Source of the DNA: Sepioteuthis lessoniana
Lineage: Eukaryota; Mollusca; Cephalopoda; Myopsida; Loliginidae
Assembly: GCA_963585895.1 (NCBI GenBank)
Contig: OY757939.1
Coordinates: 57,801,601-57,865,600, forward strand
DNA: 64,000 nucleotides
Direction: 5' to 3'
Positions 31,050-40,950 of this stretch are shown piece after piece; the stretch's first letter is position 1; the number at the start of each line of letters is the position of its first letter. The position numbers were made by a program, and so were the translations under genes. The notes under the pieces are model-generated. The model had not been told where the DNA came from and searched no databases. It was given only the letters and a program-made list of their open reading frames with translations.

Positions 31050-31668
31050 TCATCATCATCATCATCATGTCGTGCAGCTAGCACGGATATCCCTGACCCT
31101 CTCTCGCCACTTCTCCCTATGGTTCATCGCCTCTGGCAGGTCTTCAGGGTTACATCCCGTATCCTCACATAGCTGCTGTATGTATGTTCGAGCTAGTCAT
31201 CCTGCTTTTGCTCGGCTATATGTGGGAGTCCATAGGATTACATCACTTATGAGCTCGTCTCTGCTTCTCCAGCTGTGTCCTGCATGTCTGGTTCGTCTAA
31301 CTTGGATAGTTCTCGTGATGGGAGGCAAGTGGTCGTATAGTTGGTGCCTTGTGGGGTGTTGCCTCCAGGACTTGTTCAATATTGTTCGCAGCATTCTTGT
31401 GTAATTGCCGTCTAGCTTCTTCTCCAGGCGTTTTGTTAGCGCCCAAATAGTGCATCCATATATAGCAGTATCGATACGACCGCTGCCTGGAAGAAACTGC
31501 GTTTCATTTTATCGGTCAAGTCTGACTTCCATATGATCGATAGCTTATTGATAGCTGTCCATGCCTTCGTTAGCCGAGTGTCGATGTCTTTTTCGGTTGA
31601 TGAGACACTGCTTCATAGGTAGGTGAATTTGTCTACCAGTTTCAGAGAGGTTCCGTCTTGTGTGGAAG
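31050..31668 (-). pseudogene. LINE-R 3' copy, relatively long
   Basis: On the plus strand the (ATC)n tail is followed by the whole family C-terminus. The minus frame 31197-31394 reads MLRTILNKSWRQHPTRHQLY, GHLPPITRTIQVRRTRHAGH and SWRSRDELISDVILWTPTYS. It extends upstream through the KRLEKKL region to the VSSTE-type segment (about 31590-31660). Stops and frameshifts are present outside this frame. Confidence 0.88.
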
Positions 31669-31721
31669 TACTATTTCTGACTATTCAATTTAGCATAAGT
31701 CATTTGTTTACTCTCAGTTTA

Positions 31722-31962
31722 AATGTTAGTTCTATTTGATCCATATATAGGATCTTATAAGGTGCTACCACGCAAGAGTGGACCTAATACCAATGGCAAT
31801 AAAGGGGTACTCCACATTCCCCAAAGCTCCAAGAGTGGATCCTCACCATCAGATTGTTTTGTGTCATATCCAGTACACTCGTTGGGAGTGTCTTACCCCT
31901 CCGAAAAATATAGTCAGTATATTCTATGGCCCCAGCCGACTGAGCTGAAAATTCAGTGAATT
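31722..31962 (+). mobile_element. W module
   Basis: TTTGATCCATATATAGGATC through GGCCCCAGCCGACTGAGCTG; minisatellite units precede it from about 31676. Confidence 0.8.
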
Positions 31963-32055
31963 GATCGCAGTGCACTTACCTAAGAAAAATGAAGGAAATA
32001 TAACCTTCGGAAAAAAAAGGTGGGGTGGAGTCTTGATGTAAAAATTGTGGATAAA

Positions 32056-32602
32056 TGTTCCATAGCCACAATTAACGCCATGTGCGAAATAGACATATAA
32101 TGTTCATAACGATAGAACATATAAAAAACATAGGAATCTCGAAATTCGAAAACACGTAACGACTTCTTGTTTAGGTACGAAACCTTTTTATCAACTTTGA
32201 GTTAAAGGTCTCGACATAAGGAGGAGAGACACAATCTCGCTATGCCGTCTAATTCGTTTGGCCGCTATCTCGTGCGGCACCCACGGCGCGCAAATTCGTC
32301 TCGCCTCAGCGAGCCCCAAAAGTCGACCGTCTTCGTTCAGTGTCTAGTCTCAACTCTGCCAACTTTCTTTGAGTTCTCCACAAACCTCTGCGCGCTTCCG
32401 GTGCGTGACTTCACTCGCACTCCATCACCCGTTTCGTCTCGGACAATTGTGACATCTCTGAGTGACACCTTCGTCCGCGCGCGCGCCCGCGTTGACACCT
32501 GCATCAAGTTTGCACCTAACTAACCCATGTGCTGAGCCGAAAGGTTCTCAGCCTAGCTAAACCCAAAGGCACGAACCGAAATCCCTCGGCCATTACGTTA
32601 CA
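32056..32602 (-). mobile_element. Solo LTR, LTR-G, TSD TAAA
   Basis: TGTTCCATAGCCACA at the left and ATTACGTTACA at the right, with TAAA duplicated at 32052-32055 and 32603-32606. Forms an inverted pair with the next LTR-G, 242 bp away. Confidence 0.88.
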
Positions 32603-32844
32603 TAAATAAATTTATGTAATTTGGAAATAAAAATTAGTTAACCTTTTAAAGCGAGTGTTTTGATTTGCAATAAGGCTTACGTTGCCGGATGCAGAAAAGG
32701 TGAAAGTTGATAAAGTTGATAGGTTAGTATTATTAATCTTAGAAAAATAATCAAAAGATTATTACAAACAATAATAATACATTGTTATTGATTTTCGATC
32801 GTATTGATTGAATAACCTGTTTTCTTTTTTAAATGATGCATTTG

Positions 32845-33408
32845 TGTAATATAATAGTCGAGGGATTTCGTTTTATATATCTTGCCTTTCGGTTTAGTTA
32901 GGCTGAGAACCTTTCGCTTAGCGCATGGGTTAGTTAGGTGCAACATGAGTGCTGGGGTTCACGCGCACGCGGGGAGGATGTGTCATTCAGAGATGTGAAA
33001 ATAAAAATCCCAGATAGAAAAATTTGACCGGGGGATGTGAATGACGTCATACACCGGAAGCGGGCGCGGAGGATTTTGGGGATTTGAGAAAAGTCAGTTA
33101 GTTGAGTTCCTGCCTCGGAAGAAGAACGTTGAATTTCAGAGCTGGGCGAGGCCAGACGACTTTGTGTGCTACGGGTGCCGCGTGTGGTGGTGGTGGTGGG
33201 GGGTGCAGTTGGAAAAGTCAGCATAGAAAGATTGTGTATCACTCTCCTTATGTCAGAAAACCTTTTAACTCAAAGGTAATAAAAAAGTTTCGTATCTGAA
33301 CTAAGAGGTCGTAAGTGTTTTTGTGTTTCGGGATTTCTATGTTATATCTATATGTGCGTTATGAACATTCTATGTTCATTTCATATTGTCATGTATGGCT
33401 ATGTAACA
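32845..33408 (+). mobile_element. LTR-G, inverted relative to neighbour
   Basis: Starts TGTAATATAATAGTCGAGGG and ends GGCTATGTAACA (564 bp). A TATATATC box is near the start, a TGACGTCA CRE-like site at about 33042, and an AATAAA signal at about 33279. No matching TSD was found. A TGG microsatellite lies at about 33183-33203. Confidence 0.85.
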
Positions 33409-33511
33409 AGTGTTCAATAGAATAATCAGTGTTAAATAGCAATACTTGTTAAAATGTCACTGTCTATTCATGTATGGCAGCGTAACATTTGTAAAGGAAA
33501 ATATGAAAATT

Positions 33512-33602
33512 ATTTAAATTTTAGATCAAAAATTGATACTTATTTAAATTTTAAATTAAAAATTGATACTTATCTAAATTTTGAATAAAATACTGATACT
33601 TT
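33512..33602. repeat. ~30-bp minisatellite, three copies
   Basis: TTTAAATTTTAGATCAAAAA-type units each ending TTGATACTTAT. Confidence 0.8.
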
Positions 33603-33850
33603 TCCCATGTTATAAAACTGGAAAGAAGCGGTTGTTTTGGTGACAAAAGGTTATGTAGAAACCAGATATAGATCAATAGACAGACGTTGCTGCTTTACAG
33701 ACAGAGATAAGGAGTTACCAATAAGCATAACTGTTTTTATTTACTTTTTATCGAATTTTCTTATGTTTTTTCTTGTAGCATAGATGTAGCAGAAATTATC
33801 ATGGTCATCATCATTAAGATTAAAGTGACTGCACGGATTCTATGGACTCA

Positions 33851-34558
33851 TGTTGTATAGTCATCTACATCATCATTCATCATCATCAGCATCACAACGA
33901 CACAACATCAAAGACAGACGCATGAATAAACGACGCACGCAGTAACAATTAAGATGCAGGAAGGAAGACGCAAGAAGAAAGGGAGGAGGAAGACTTCTTT
34001 AGAAAAATATTTACCTCTCACTTTATTGCAAGGGTTCGAAAGGGTTGTTCAAGGGTTGCATGTGAGAGGGTGCTGGAGACCGAACATAAACTTCATATTT
34101 TGACCCCACTGTTATGACCGTCACGTTGTGTCTTTCTTGTTCTCCTGTTGTTCAACCGGAGGCCTCTATCGGGGGTTTCCGAGAGCCCCCTCGGTCGGGT
34201 GTGGCCTTCCCTACCACATCTGGTCTCTAGCTATCTGGAATTCTACTGGCAACTGCTTTGGCACCCAACTCAACTCAATTATATAATAATTCAACGCCCA
34301 CACGATCGCCCACTGGATCTTTGAAATCGAATGTTTAATCGTCATCAAGCGGAAATAACTGTCATGCAGTTCAGAGGTTACTCTCTTCCGGTGCATCACT
34401 GTAGTGGCACAATGGGACCTTCACCTTGTCCCATATCATAAGCCTTAATCCACCTACGCGATCTCTTTCGATTACTGGCCATTGGAATGTGTCACTTCCT
34501 TCCGGTGTATCACCTTGGAATAGTATTTTTGGGTCGGGGCGAGGGTCAAAACATAACA
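33851..34558 (-). mobile_element. Solo LTR, LTR-T family, TSD CTCA
   Basis: TGTTGTATAGTCATC on the left, GGGTCAAAACATAACA on the right, 708 bp, with exact CTCA at 33847-33850 and 34559-34562. CCTCTCACTTTATTGCAAGG (poly-A signal region) and GGAGACCGAAC match the LTR at 4949. It is longer than the others because of extra sequence at about 34200-34480. Confidence 0.9.
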
Positions 34559-34664
34559 CTCACTCTATTTCTTTCACCACACTCTCTATTGGTCATAGTT
34601 ATTTAAAAGTCCTCTAGAAGGCACCCAGGGTCCAAAAATAGCTGATAAATGTAAGTCTTAGTAA

Positions 34665-34910
34665 GTTGGTCAATGCAGGTGAGCCCATAAGTAGGAGTCC
34701 ATTCATGAGTTTGTCCCTACTTCACCAGCAGTACCCAGCATGCCTTGCTCATCTTACTTGGATGGTTTGTGTGATGGGAAGTAAGTGTCCATACAGCCGT
34801 TGCTTTGGGGGCGTGTTGCCTCCAGGAATTGCTGAAAACATCATGCAACATTTATATGTAGTTCCCATCGTGCTTTTTCTTCAAGTTTTTCATCTGAGTT
34901 CTAATGGTGA
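34665..34910 (-). mobile_element. LINE-R fragment, diverged
   Basis: TTCATGAGTTTGTCCCTACT, CAGCAGTACCCAGCATGCCT and GGGCGTGTTGCCTCCAGGAA match other copies at lower identity. Confidence 0.75.
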
Positions 34911-34975
34911 AACCAGACAGTAGTACTGGAACGGATACAGTTTGGAAGATAAATAGATGGGTTGACAGGTCGTTA

Positions 34976-35002
34976 AAATCAATCAATCAATCAATCAATC
35001 AA
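34976..35002. repeat. (AATC)n microsatellite
   Basis: Six AATC tetramers. Confidence 0.9.
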
Positions 35003-35467
35003 CCACGAATCTGTAAGCATATCAGTTACTTCCGTAATCACTGAGGTACTGATAATATTTCTACAAACTCCTGGAAGTAGATGTGAACAATGTACCACGA
35101 AATTGACAGTGTCACCCACAATAACTGGAGTACTGAGAACGCACACACAGATTTTTACGACGGAAAGAATGGACTGTTCAGTAAAGAATAAATCTTATTC
35201 GTGCAATTAAGAATGCCGTTAATATCGATGATGGTATACTTTTCTGATTGGTCGACCTATAAACTCAAGATAAAATCCAACTCTCGCTATATATAGCCCC
35301 GCGCTCGAATACACATCGTGGATTGTAGCCTAATTGACCGGATTTTGAACCCTTAATTTCAATCAGTTTCCCCCATGTTTCCGCAAGACGAAAAGAGTCA
35401 TCATTAAAATTGACTCAGAGATTTTATAAATTTATCTTTTTCGTTTACCATTCATATCAAATAACAT

Positions 35468-35468
35468 T

Positions 35469-35506
<38 letters not shown>

Positions 35507-35515
35507 GTGTGTAAA

Positions 35516-35552
<37 letters not shown>
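35468..35552. repeat. Palindromic microsatellite (CA)n(TA)n(GT)n
   Basis: CA, TA and GT runs are arranged so the tract is self-complementary around its TA centre; it could extrude a cruciform. Confidence 0.9.
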
Positions 35553-35719
35553 TTATCAAAATGTACTTGAACCAAAGTATATATATTCAGAGAGTATAAG
35601 GTTCTATCTACATCAAAGGACACTTGATACAAATGTTACGTGCATATGCCAAAATATAGTAACTATATTTCGAGTACTCTCTCTTTCTCTTTATATATAT
35701 ATATATATAATGAAAAATT

Positions 35720-36016
35720 GATATAATTTCATAATCAAATATCTTGACCAATTTTCATTCCAAAAACCCCATATTTTAACACTATGTGTAGATTTATCTC
35801 AAAATTCTGCTAAATATTTTATTGGGGTTTTCAGACGTAGAAATTCCATTCACTGAAAAAGAAAAAGGTTTTGAACTTTAAACATAATTTTCAGTTTTTC
35901 CTTCACGTACTGTTAAAATCTGAGATCATTTGAACGAGAATTGGTTAGGTTATTAGATTACGAAAAGATATCAATTTATCCGTCTGAATTTTGAAGCTGA
36001 AGCTGGATGTGCAATA
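35720..36016. other. AT-rich, nothing recognised
   Basis: No repeats or coding pattern identified. Confidence 0.5.
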
Positions 36017-36306
36017 TTTTGTGTGTGATTTTTCGGATTGTTGTCCATGTCTTTATTGTTGTTAGTTGTAACACAAAGTTTAGGCAGTTGTATACTTCGA
36101 CCTTCCTTGTTTATCCAGGCAAAGAAACGATTCAATCATTTTTAAAGTTTGACTGTTGATCAAAAAAGCCCTTTATGATTGAATCATTTCTATGCCCAGA
36201 TAAACAAGGGACACCTGAGGAAGGTTGGAAGATTCAGCGGCCGAAACATTGTGTTACAACTAACAACAATAAAGATAAGGACAACAGTTCGAAAAATCAC
36301 ACATAG
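36017..36306. repeat. HHL foldback locus 2
   Basis: The left arm 36017-36130 (minus) and right arm 36178-36306 (plus) are inverted copies (GTGTGATTTTTCGGA / TTCGAAAAATCACAC, CTTTATTGTTGTTAGTTGTA / its complement). The plus arm carries the conserved HHL motif, while the minus arm has lost the CTGANGA part. Confidence 0.88.
36211..36256 (+). ncRNA. Hammerhead-ribozyme-like motif, HHL locus 2 (candidate)
   Basis: Stem I ACAC pairs with GTGT. Core CTGAGGA plus one extra A, stem II GGTTG/CGGCC (five pairs including two G-U), then GAAA, ACAT and T before GTGT. Compared with locus 3, stem I and stem II differ in sequence but keep pairing. Confidence 0.45.
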
Positions 36307-36344
36307 AATATTGATATCAATTTGTTTGAAAACCCCTAGTCTGT

Positions 36345-36537
36345 CTGGTTTCCTAGTTTTAATAGCATATCATCCTTAATGAGTTATTTAATGCCAAAGC
36401 CATCCTTGTTGAAGAACAGTAGTGGTATTATATAACCATACATAAAGGGAATAGAAGATTCATATCTTCTCAAAGGGCATTAGTACAAAAGTGAATGCAA
36501 TAACGCGATTAGAGTTAGAACTCATTTACTACAATAT
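36345..36537 (-). mobile_element. SINE-A, head truncated
   Basis: TTTTAATAGCATATCATCC tail and core; it stops at the W boundary. Confidence 0.75.
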
Positions 36538-36542
36538 TTGCT

Positions 36543-36745
36543 TGCCCAGTCGGCTCGGGTTGTAGAATACACTGACTGTAGAAGACCCCCAACGAGTGTC
36601 CTGGATATGACAATAAACAATCTGAGGGTGAGGTTCAAACAGTGCTGGAGCTTTGGGGAATGCGGTGTACCCCTTCATAGCAATCGCTCCCAGGTCCACT
36701 CCGGAGTGGTAGCACCTGATAGGGCCCTATCTATGGGTTAAATAG
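36543..36745 (-). mobile_element. W module
   Basis: Begins exactly at the hairpin end CCCAGTCGGCTCGGG and runs to GGGCCCTATCTATGGG, followed by minisatellite units to about 37012. Confidence 0.82.
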
Positions 36746-37012
36746 AACTAACAGCATACTTATGCTAAAACGAATTGTTTGATTAAACTGAATAGCTTGA
36801 AATAGAAATGTTTTTGGCACTTAAACCGTACTTACATTTAAACTGCGTGCTTATGCTTAACTGAATTATTTGAAATAGAACTGTTATTCGACATTAAAAC
36901 TGTATTTACACTTAACTGAATTGTTACATATAACTGCTTGAATAGTTTGAAATGGAAATGTTTTTGACAATTAAACTGTTTACTTATGTTAAAGTGAATT
37001 GTTTTAAATAGA
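36746..37012. repeat. Minisatellite flank of W
   Basis: ATACTTATGCTAAAACGAAT, TTGAAATAGAAATGTTTTTG type units. Confidence 0.75.
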
Positions 37013-37232
37013 AGAAGCAGAGATGAACTCATAAGAGATGTACTCTTATGGATCCCCACACATGGCCGCGCAAAAGCAGGACGACCAGCTCGTAAGTACA
37101 TTCAGCAGCTATGTGAGGATACAGGATGTTGTCCTGAAGACCTACCAAGGGCGATGAACGATAGGGAGGAGTGGCGAGAGAGGGTCAGGGATATCCGTGC
37201 TACCAGCGCGATATGATGATGATGATGATGAT
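37013..37232 (+). mobile_element. LINE-R 3' end with (GAT)n tail
   Basis: AGAAGCAGAGATGAACTCAT through GGGATATCCGTGCTACCAGC and a (GAT)n tail; only the last ~200 bp. Confidence 0.85.
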
Positions 37233-37236
37233 TTAC

Positions 37237-37312
37237 ATAAAAATGGATTTGGCGTTAAATAACCTACAAAGGTTGATATACAATAAAAACGAAACAAACC
37301 AACCAAACCTAC
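37237..37312 (+). mobile_element. SINE-A tail fragment
   Basis: ATTTGGCGTTAAATAACC ... GTTGATATACAATAAAAACG. Confidence 0.75.
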
Positions 37313-37588
37313 AATATTTGCAGTCCATTACGCTACCCAATATGCCACAGAGACTCATCTGTGAAACACCCTGAACAGCTTGAATGATGTCCGTCGTTTT
37401 AATAATACTTTTTATATGAAAACGATATTAGCCATTGAATTTATTGCTTTGGTGTAATCTTTCTATCTTCTTGTTTCTTTCAGTAATTTTTCTTTAATGG
37501 AGTTGGGTAGGCAAAGTAGCTTTTAAGGTCTCACCTCCTCCAAATAAAGTGCTTATATTTCGTATTTCATTTAGAGTAAATAAAGACC

Positions 37589-37636
37589 TTCTTCTTCTTC
37601 TTCTTCTTCTTCTTCTTCTTCTTCTTCTTCTTCTTT
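37589..37636. repeat. (CTT)n microsatellite
   Basis: About 16 CTT triplets. Confidence 0.95.
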
Positions 37637-37639
37637 AAT

Positions 37640-38030
37640 TGTACCAACAGAATGAATAAATAAGTAAAAAAAAACAACAGAAAAAAAAATTGAATCTCTC
37701 GTGAAATGGTCATTTGATTTAATCTTATTAGATAAGCGTTTGCTGAATTTATCTGAAAAATACTGAATCTACCGAGAATTAAATTTTAAAAACATTATAT
37801 CGATCCGTTTGACTTCTGTCCCGAAATTAGCAATTCATTTAATATTGTGTGAGGTAATGGGTAGCAAGCAAGACGGGTAGTTTATTGCTAGAAAGGTTGC
37901 TTCTCACAGAGTGACACATACTTCTTGGTCGTTTTATTTCAGAGGGATTTCTCCTGATTTACAAAGGATTTTTGCAAGATAATCTTACATATTTGTCAGA
38001 TTACGTTGTTCCTAAATACCAGCCACACCC
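37640..38030. other. Nothing recognised
   Basis: AT-rich unique sequence. Confidence 0.5.
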
Positions 38031-38037
38031 ATGCTTG

Positions 38038-38310
38038 GTTTGGTTTATCTTTTAATGACATATTAACCTTCACGGGTTATTAAATGCCAAATCAATCCTC
38101 TTAGAAGAACAGTATTGGTAGTATTTAATCTATACCTCGGAGGTAAAAGGTTTCATGCCTTTCGCAAGGGTTTTAACGCCAAAATGAAAGCAATAGCACA
38201 ATTGGATTTTAAAATTGCGTTTTGTTGCAGTCAAGCATGTCAGCTAATCCGTAATGGGGACTATACACATATAACTGGAGAGGGGATTACTTTCCCTATA
38301 CGTGACTTTT
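38038..38310 (-). mobile_element. SINE-A, diverged
   Basis: TTTTAATGACATATTAACC tail, core with CATGCCTTTCGCAAGG, and a decayed head. Confidence 0.75.
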
Positions 38311-38321
38311 GACCCGTGCTT

Positions 38322-38592
38322 TTCAGAGGATTGTGATGCAATGGTTATCGTCTTTGGAAAAAGAATCAAATTCAAATTGTTGACGAAACTCTACTTCACT
38401 TACCGCTAATGTCTTTGGGAAAGGCTTGAATCCATCTGTTCTTGGAAAAATAATAAGCTAGGATAGGTTCTTTAGTTTTGATTAACCAACTAGTCTAGGA
38501 AAAGGAAAACTCAAAATTTAAACCAGCTTTACCCAACTTAAAAATTGGTCTTTGGTCAAATCCTGCTCATGTTGGTGTGTTGGATAAATTCC
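38322..38592 (+). mobile_element. SINE-B, diverged
   Basis: GATGCAATGGTTATCGTC head, TTTGGGAAAGGCTTGAATCC core and GTTGGTGTGTTGGATAAAT tail. Confidence 0.8.
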
Positions 38593-38639
38593 TATTATAG
38601 TAGAAACAATGTGGTAGACTGATAGTTGGTTGATTGGTT

Positions 38640-38700
38640 GGTTGGTTGGTTTTTGGTATATAAACTATTGTAGGTAATTTAATACCAAATCCCGTTCATA
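38640..38700 (-). mobile_element. SINE-A tail fragment beside (TTGG)n
   Basis: GGTTGGTTGGTTTTTGGTAT ... TTTAATACCAAATCC. Confidence 0.7.
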
Positions 38701-38734
38701 CATACACACAAACACACACATATATATATACGTG

Positions 38735-39650
38735 TTTACCTTCAATAGGTTTCCAGGCGTTTTTGTACTGGCATTTAAAATTGCCGTAGACTCTTGAAAA
38801 TTCAATATGTTATTGCTATACATCTTATGAGATGAATGACCAATTTTTATGATTTCAAGTTCAAATGAACAGCTACAGCAGCAATTGGAATACACCCTAC
38901 TAAAGCCTGATTGTCACAGCTGGTGAATTTCAAAAATGCAATCTGGACGTGAGGAAGAATGATATGCAATAAAATTCTGTTTCAAATTTAGAAAAAATGC
39001 CACAGAAACTTATGGAATGCTTCAGACTGCTTTTCGACCATCTTGTATGAATCGAGCATCAGTTTTTGAGTGGCATACGAGATTCAAGGAAGGCAGAGAG
39101 TCTGTGAGGGATGATGAGAGTTGTGGGAGGAGTAAGGAAGTCAATAAACCAGAGTTGATTGGCCAAAGGGTGACGGTTAGGGTTAGGGTTACTATGAGAT
39201 TCCTTGGGAAGAGGCCAGCACTCTTCAAATCGGGTCTGTGGCATTTCCGCCAGCACAATACACCAGTCAACAACCCCCTCATTGTTACAGACTATTTGAC
39301 CAGGATGGGCATCAAGACACTTCCTCAGTCTCCCTATAGTCGAGACCTTGCTCCCTGTGACTTTTGGTTATTCCCTAAACTAAGAGGCTGACGTCGTTAT
39401 GAGACAATTGAGGAGATGAAAGAGGCTGTGACGAAGGTCATTGACACAAGAGGACTTCCTCACACAAGAGGACTTCCTCACTCAAGAGGACTTCCATGGG
39501 GCCTTGCAGAAGTCATTGGAACGGTACAACAAGTGCATTGCAGCCGGAGGAGATTACTTCAAAGGGGACTAGAGCTCCATGTGTGTACTATCAATAAAAG
39601 TGCCCATACGAAAAATGTCTGGAAACTTATTTATTGATCCTCATATATGA
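38735..39650 (+). mobile_element. MLE2 copy 1: mariner with internal deletion
   Basis: Left end TTTCCAGGCGTTTTTGTACT and right end CGAAAAATGTCTGGAAACTT are inverted repeats. The body is about 900 bp. It shares its deletion junction with the copy at 55423, including a TTAGGG tract. Confidence 0.85.
39017..39569 (+). pseudogene. Mariner-family transposase remnant (MLE2 copy 1)
   Basis: Frames give MLQTAFRPSCMNRASVFEWH, TRFKEGRESVRDDESCGRSK (N-terminal DNA-binding region), then a break at a GGTTAGGGTTAGGGTTA tract. After it come RFLGKRPALFKSGLWHFRQH, NTPVNNPLIVTDYL and YSRDLAPCDFWLFPKLRG. In mariners, HxDN and YSPDLxPxDxxxF hold the second and third catalytic residues. Here the first reads HFRQHN, so that Asp is lost, while the DLAPCDFWLF block keeps its Asp. 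The segment with the first catalytic Asp is missing. A GACTTCCTCACACAAGAG triplication follows at about 39445-39495. Confidence 0.85.
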
Positions 39651-39654
39651 TTTG

Positions 39655-40120
39655 TGAACGCATAGTTTGTAGATTACAATTTTAATCGATCCAGAACTCA
39701 TTTATTGGCACACTGTTAAATGGTTATGCAAGTAATATCTATAAGCGAATAGTTTTTAGGCAATTCTATTTGTAAATGAATCAGAACTAATTTGTTCGCA
39801 CACAAGTAAGTGATTTCAAATATTGATATCTAACACTAATAATTCTTTTTAATATCACTCATTTGTTTGCACTTTCAAGTATTGCTCACACTAATAGTTT
39901 TATTTGTTTACAGAAAAATGATTTCAAGTATTCCTATCTAACACAAAAAGTTCTATTTGATATCAATCATTTTTTGCACTCACTTAAATGGCTTCATGTA
40001 TTGCTATTTAACACCAATAGTTTTATTTGCACACAATTAAATGGTTTCAAGCATCGCTATGTAATATTAACAATTCAGTTTAATATCAGTTATTTGTTAG
40101 CTCGCAGTTATGTTGCCCTA
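39655..40120. repeat. Degenerate minisatellite-like units
   Basis: TTTCAAGTATTGCTATTTAA, CACTCACTTAAATGGC and AATAGTTTTATTTG recur about every 60-75 bp. Confidence 0.7.
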
Positions 40121-40341
40121 TAGGGTCAGAGAAATTTACTAACTAAAAGCTAAAGAAACCGATTTAGATTTTGGAAGAATAGAGTACAAATGTCGTAAGT
40201 AGTCATAATGCATTTTTGAAATGAAGTGTAGATAAAAATCATAATTTTGATGAAAAAGGGATTTGACAAAAACGAATTGCTATTGGGAAAAAAGCAAACA
40301 TAATCTTATTTGTTAAACTAAAGCCATCAGAAGTAAGGTAC

Positions 40342-40937
40342 TATTTACCAACCCCTCCGCTCGGGCAGGATATGACACTAGGTCAATTTTTAAGCGGAGT
40401 TTAACAGGTTTGAATTCAGAGTTTTCCTTCTCCAAGACTAGTTGCCTAACCAAGGCTGAAGAACCTAGTCTGTCCTACTATTTACCCATAGCTGGCGGGA
40501 GAATAATTGGATTCATACCTTCCCCAAGGGTGGTGTCCTCGTGGTGTAATGGTTAAAGCGATGAGCTGCGGAATCGTAGTACGTGAGTTCGTACTCCAGT
40601 CGCGCTATTACGTTCACTTTCGGGCAAATACCCTTGGGAAAGGTATGAACCTCCTTATTCTCCCTCCAGCTATGGGTAAATAGTAGGACGGACTAGGTTC
40701 TTCAGCCTTGGTGAGGCAACTAGTCTAGGAGAAGGAAAACTCTGAATTCAAACCTGTTAAACTCCGCTTAAAAATTGACCTTGTGTCATATCCTGCCCGA
40801 GCGGAGGGGTTGGTAAATAGTACCTTCCCCAAGGGTATTAGTGCTATGTGAAATGCAATCAGTCTCGTCCAGGATTTGAACTCGTGTCGCCGTGTTCATT
40901 TCCTACGACGATAACAACTACACCACGGGCACCTCCA
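40342..40937 (-). mobile_element. SINE-B (outer), TSD CAGAAGTAAGGTA, split by a chimeric SINE
   Basis: The 13-bp duplication CAGAAGTAAGGTA lies at 40329-40341 and 40938-40950. The tail half precedes and the head half (CACCACGGGCACCTCC) follows the inner element. Confidence 0.9.
40532..40821 (+). mobile_element. Chimeric SINE: SINE-A head with SINE-B tail, TSD of 15 bp
   Basis: The 5' half is SINE-A (GGTGTCCTCGTGGTGTAATG ... GTTCGTACTCC ... GTTCACTTTCGGGCAAATAC). From the shared core onward it is SINE-B (CAGCTATGGGTAAATAGTAG ... GGGGTTGGTAAATA). Perfect duplication ACCTTCCCCAAGGGT (40517-40531 and 40822-40836) shows that the chimera itself transposed, into an existing SINE-B. Confidence 0.92.
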
Positions 40938-40950
40938 CAGAAGTAAGGTA

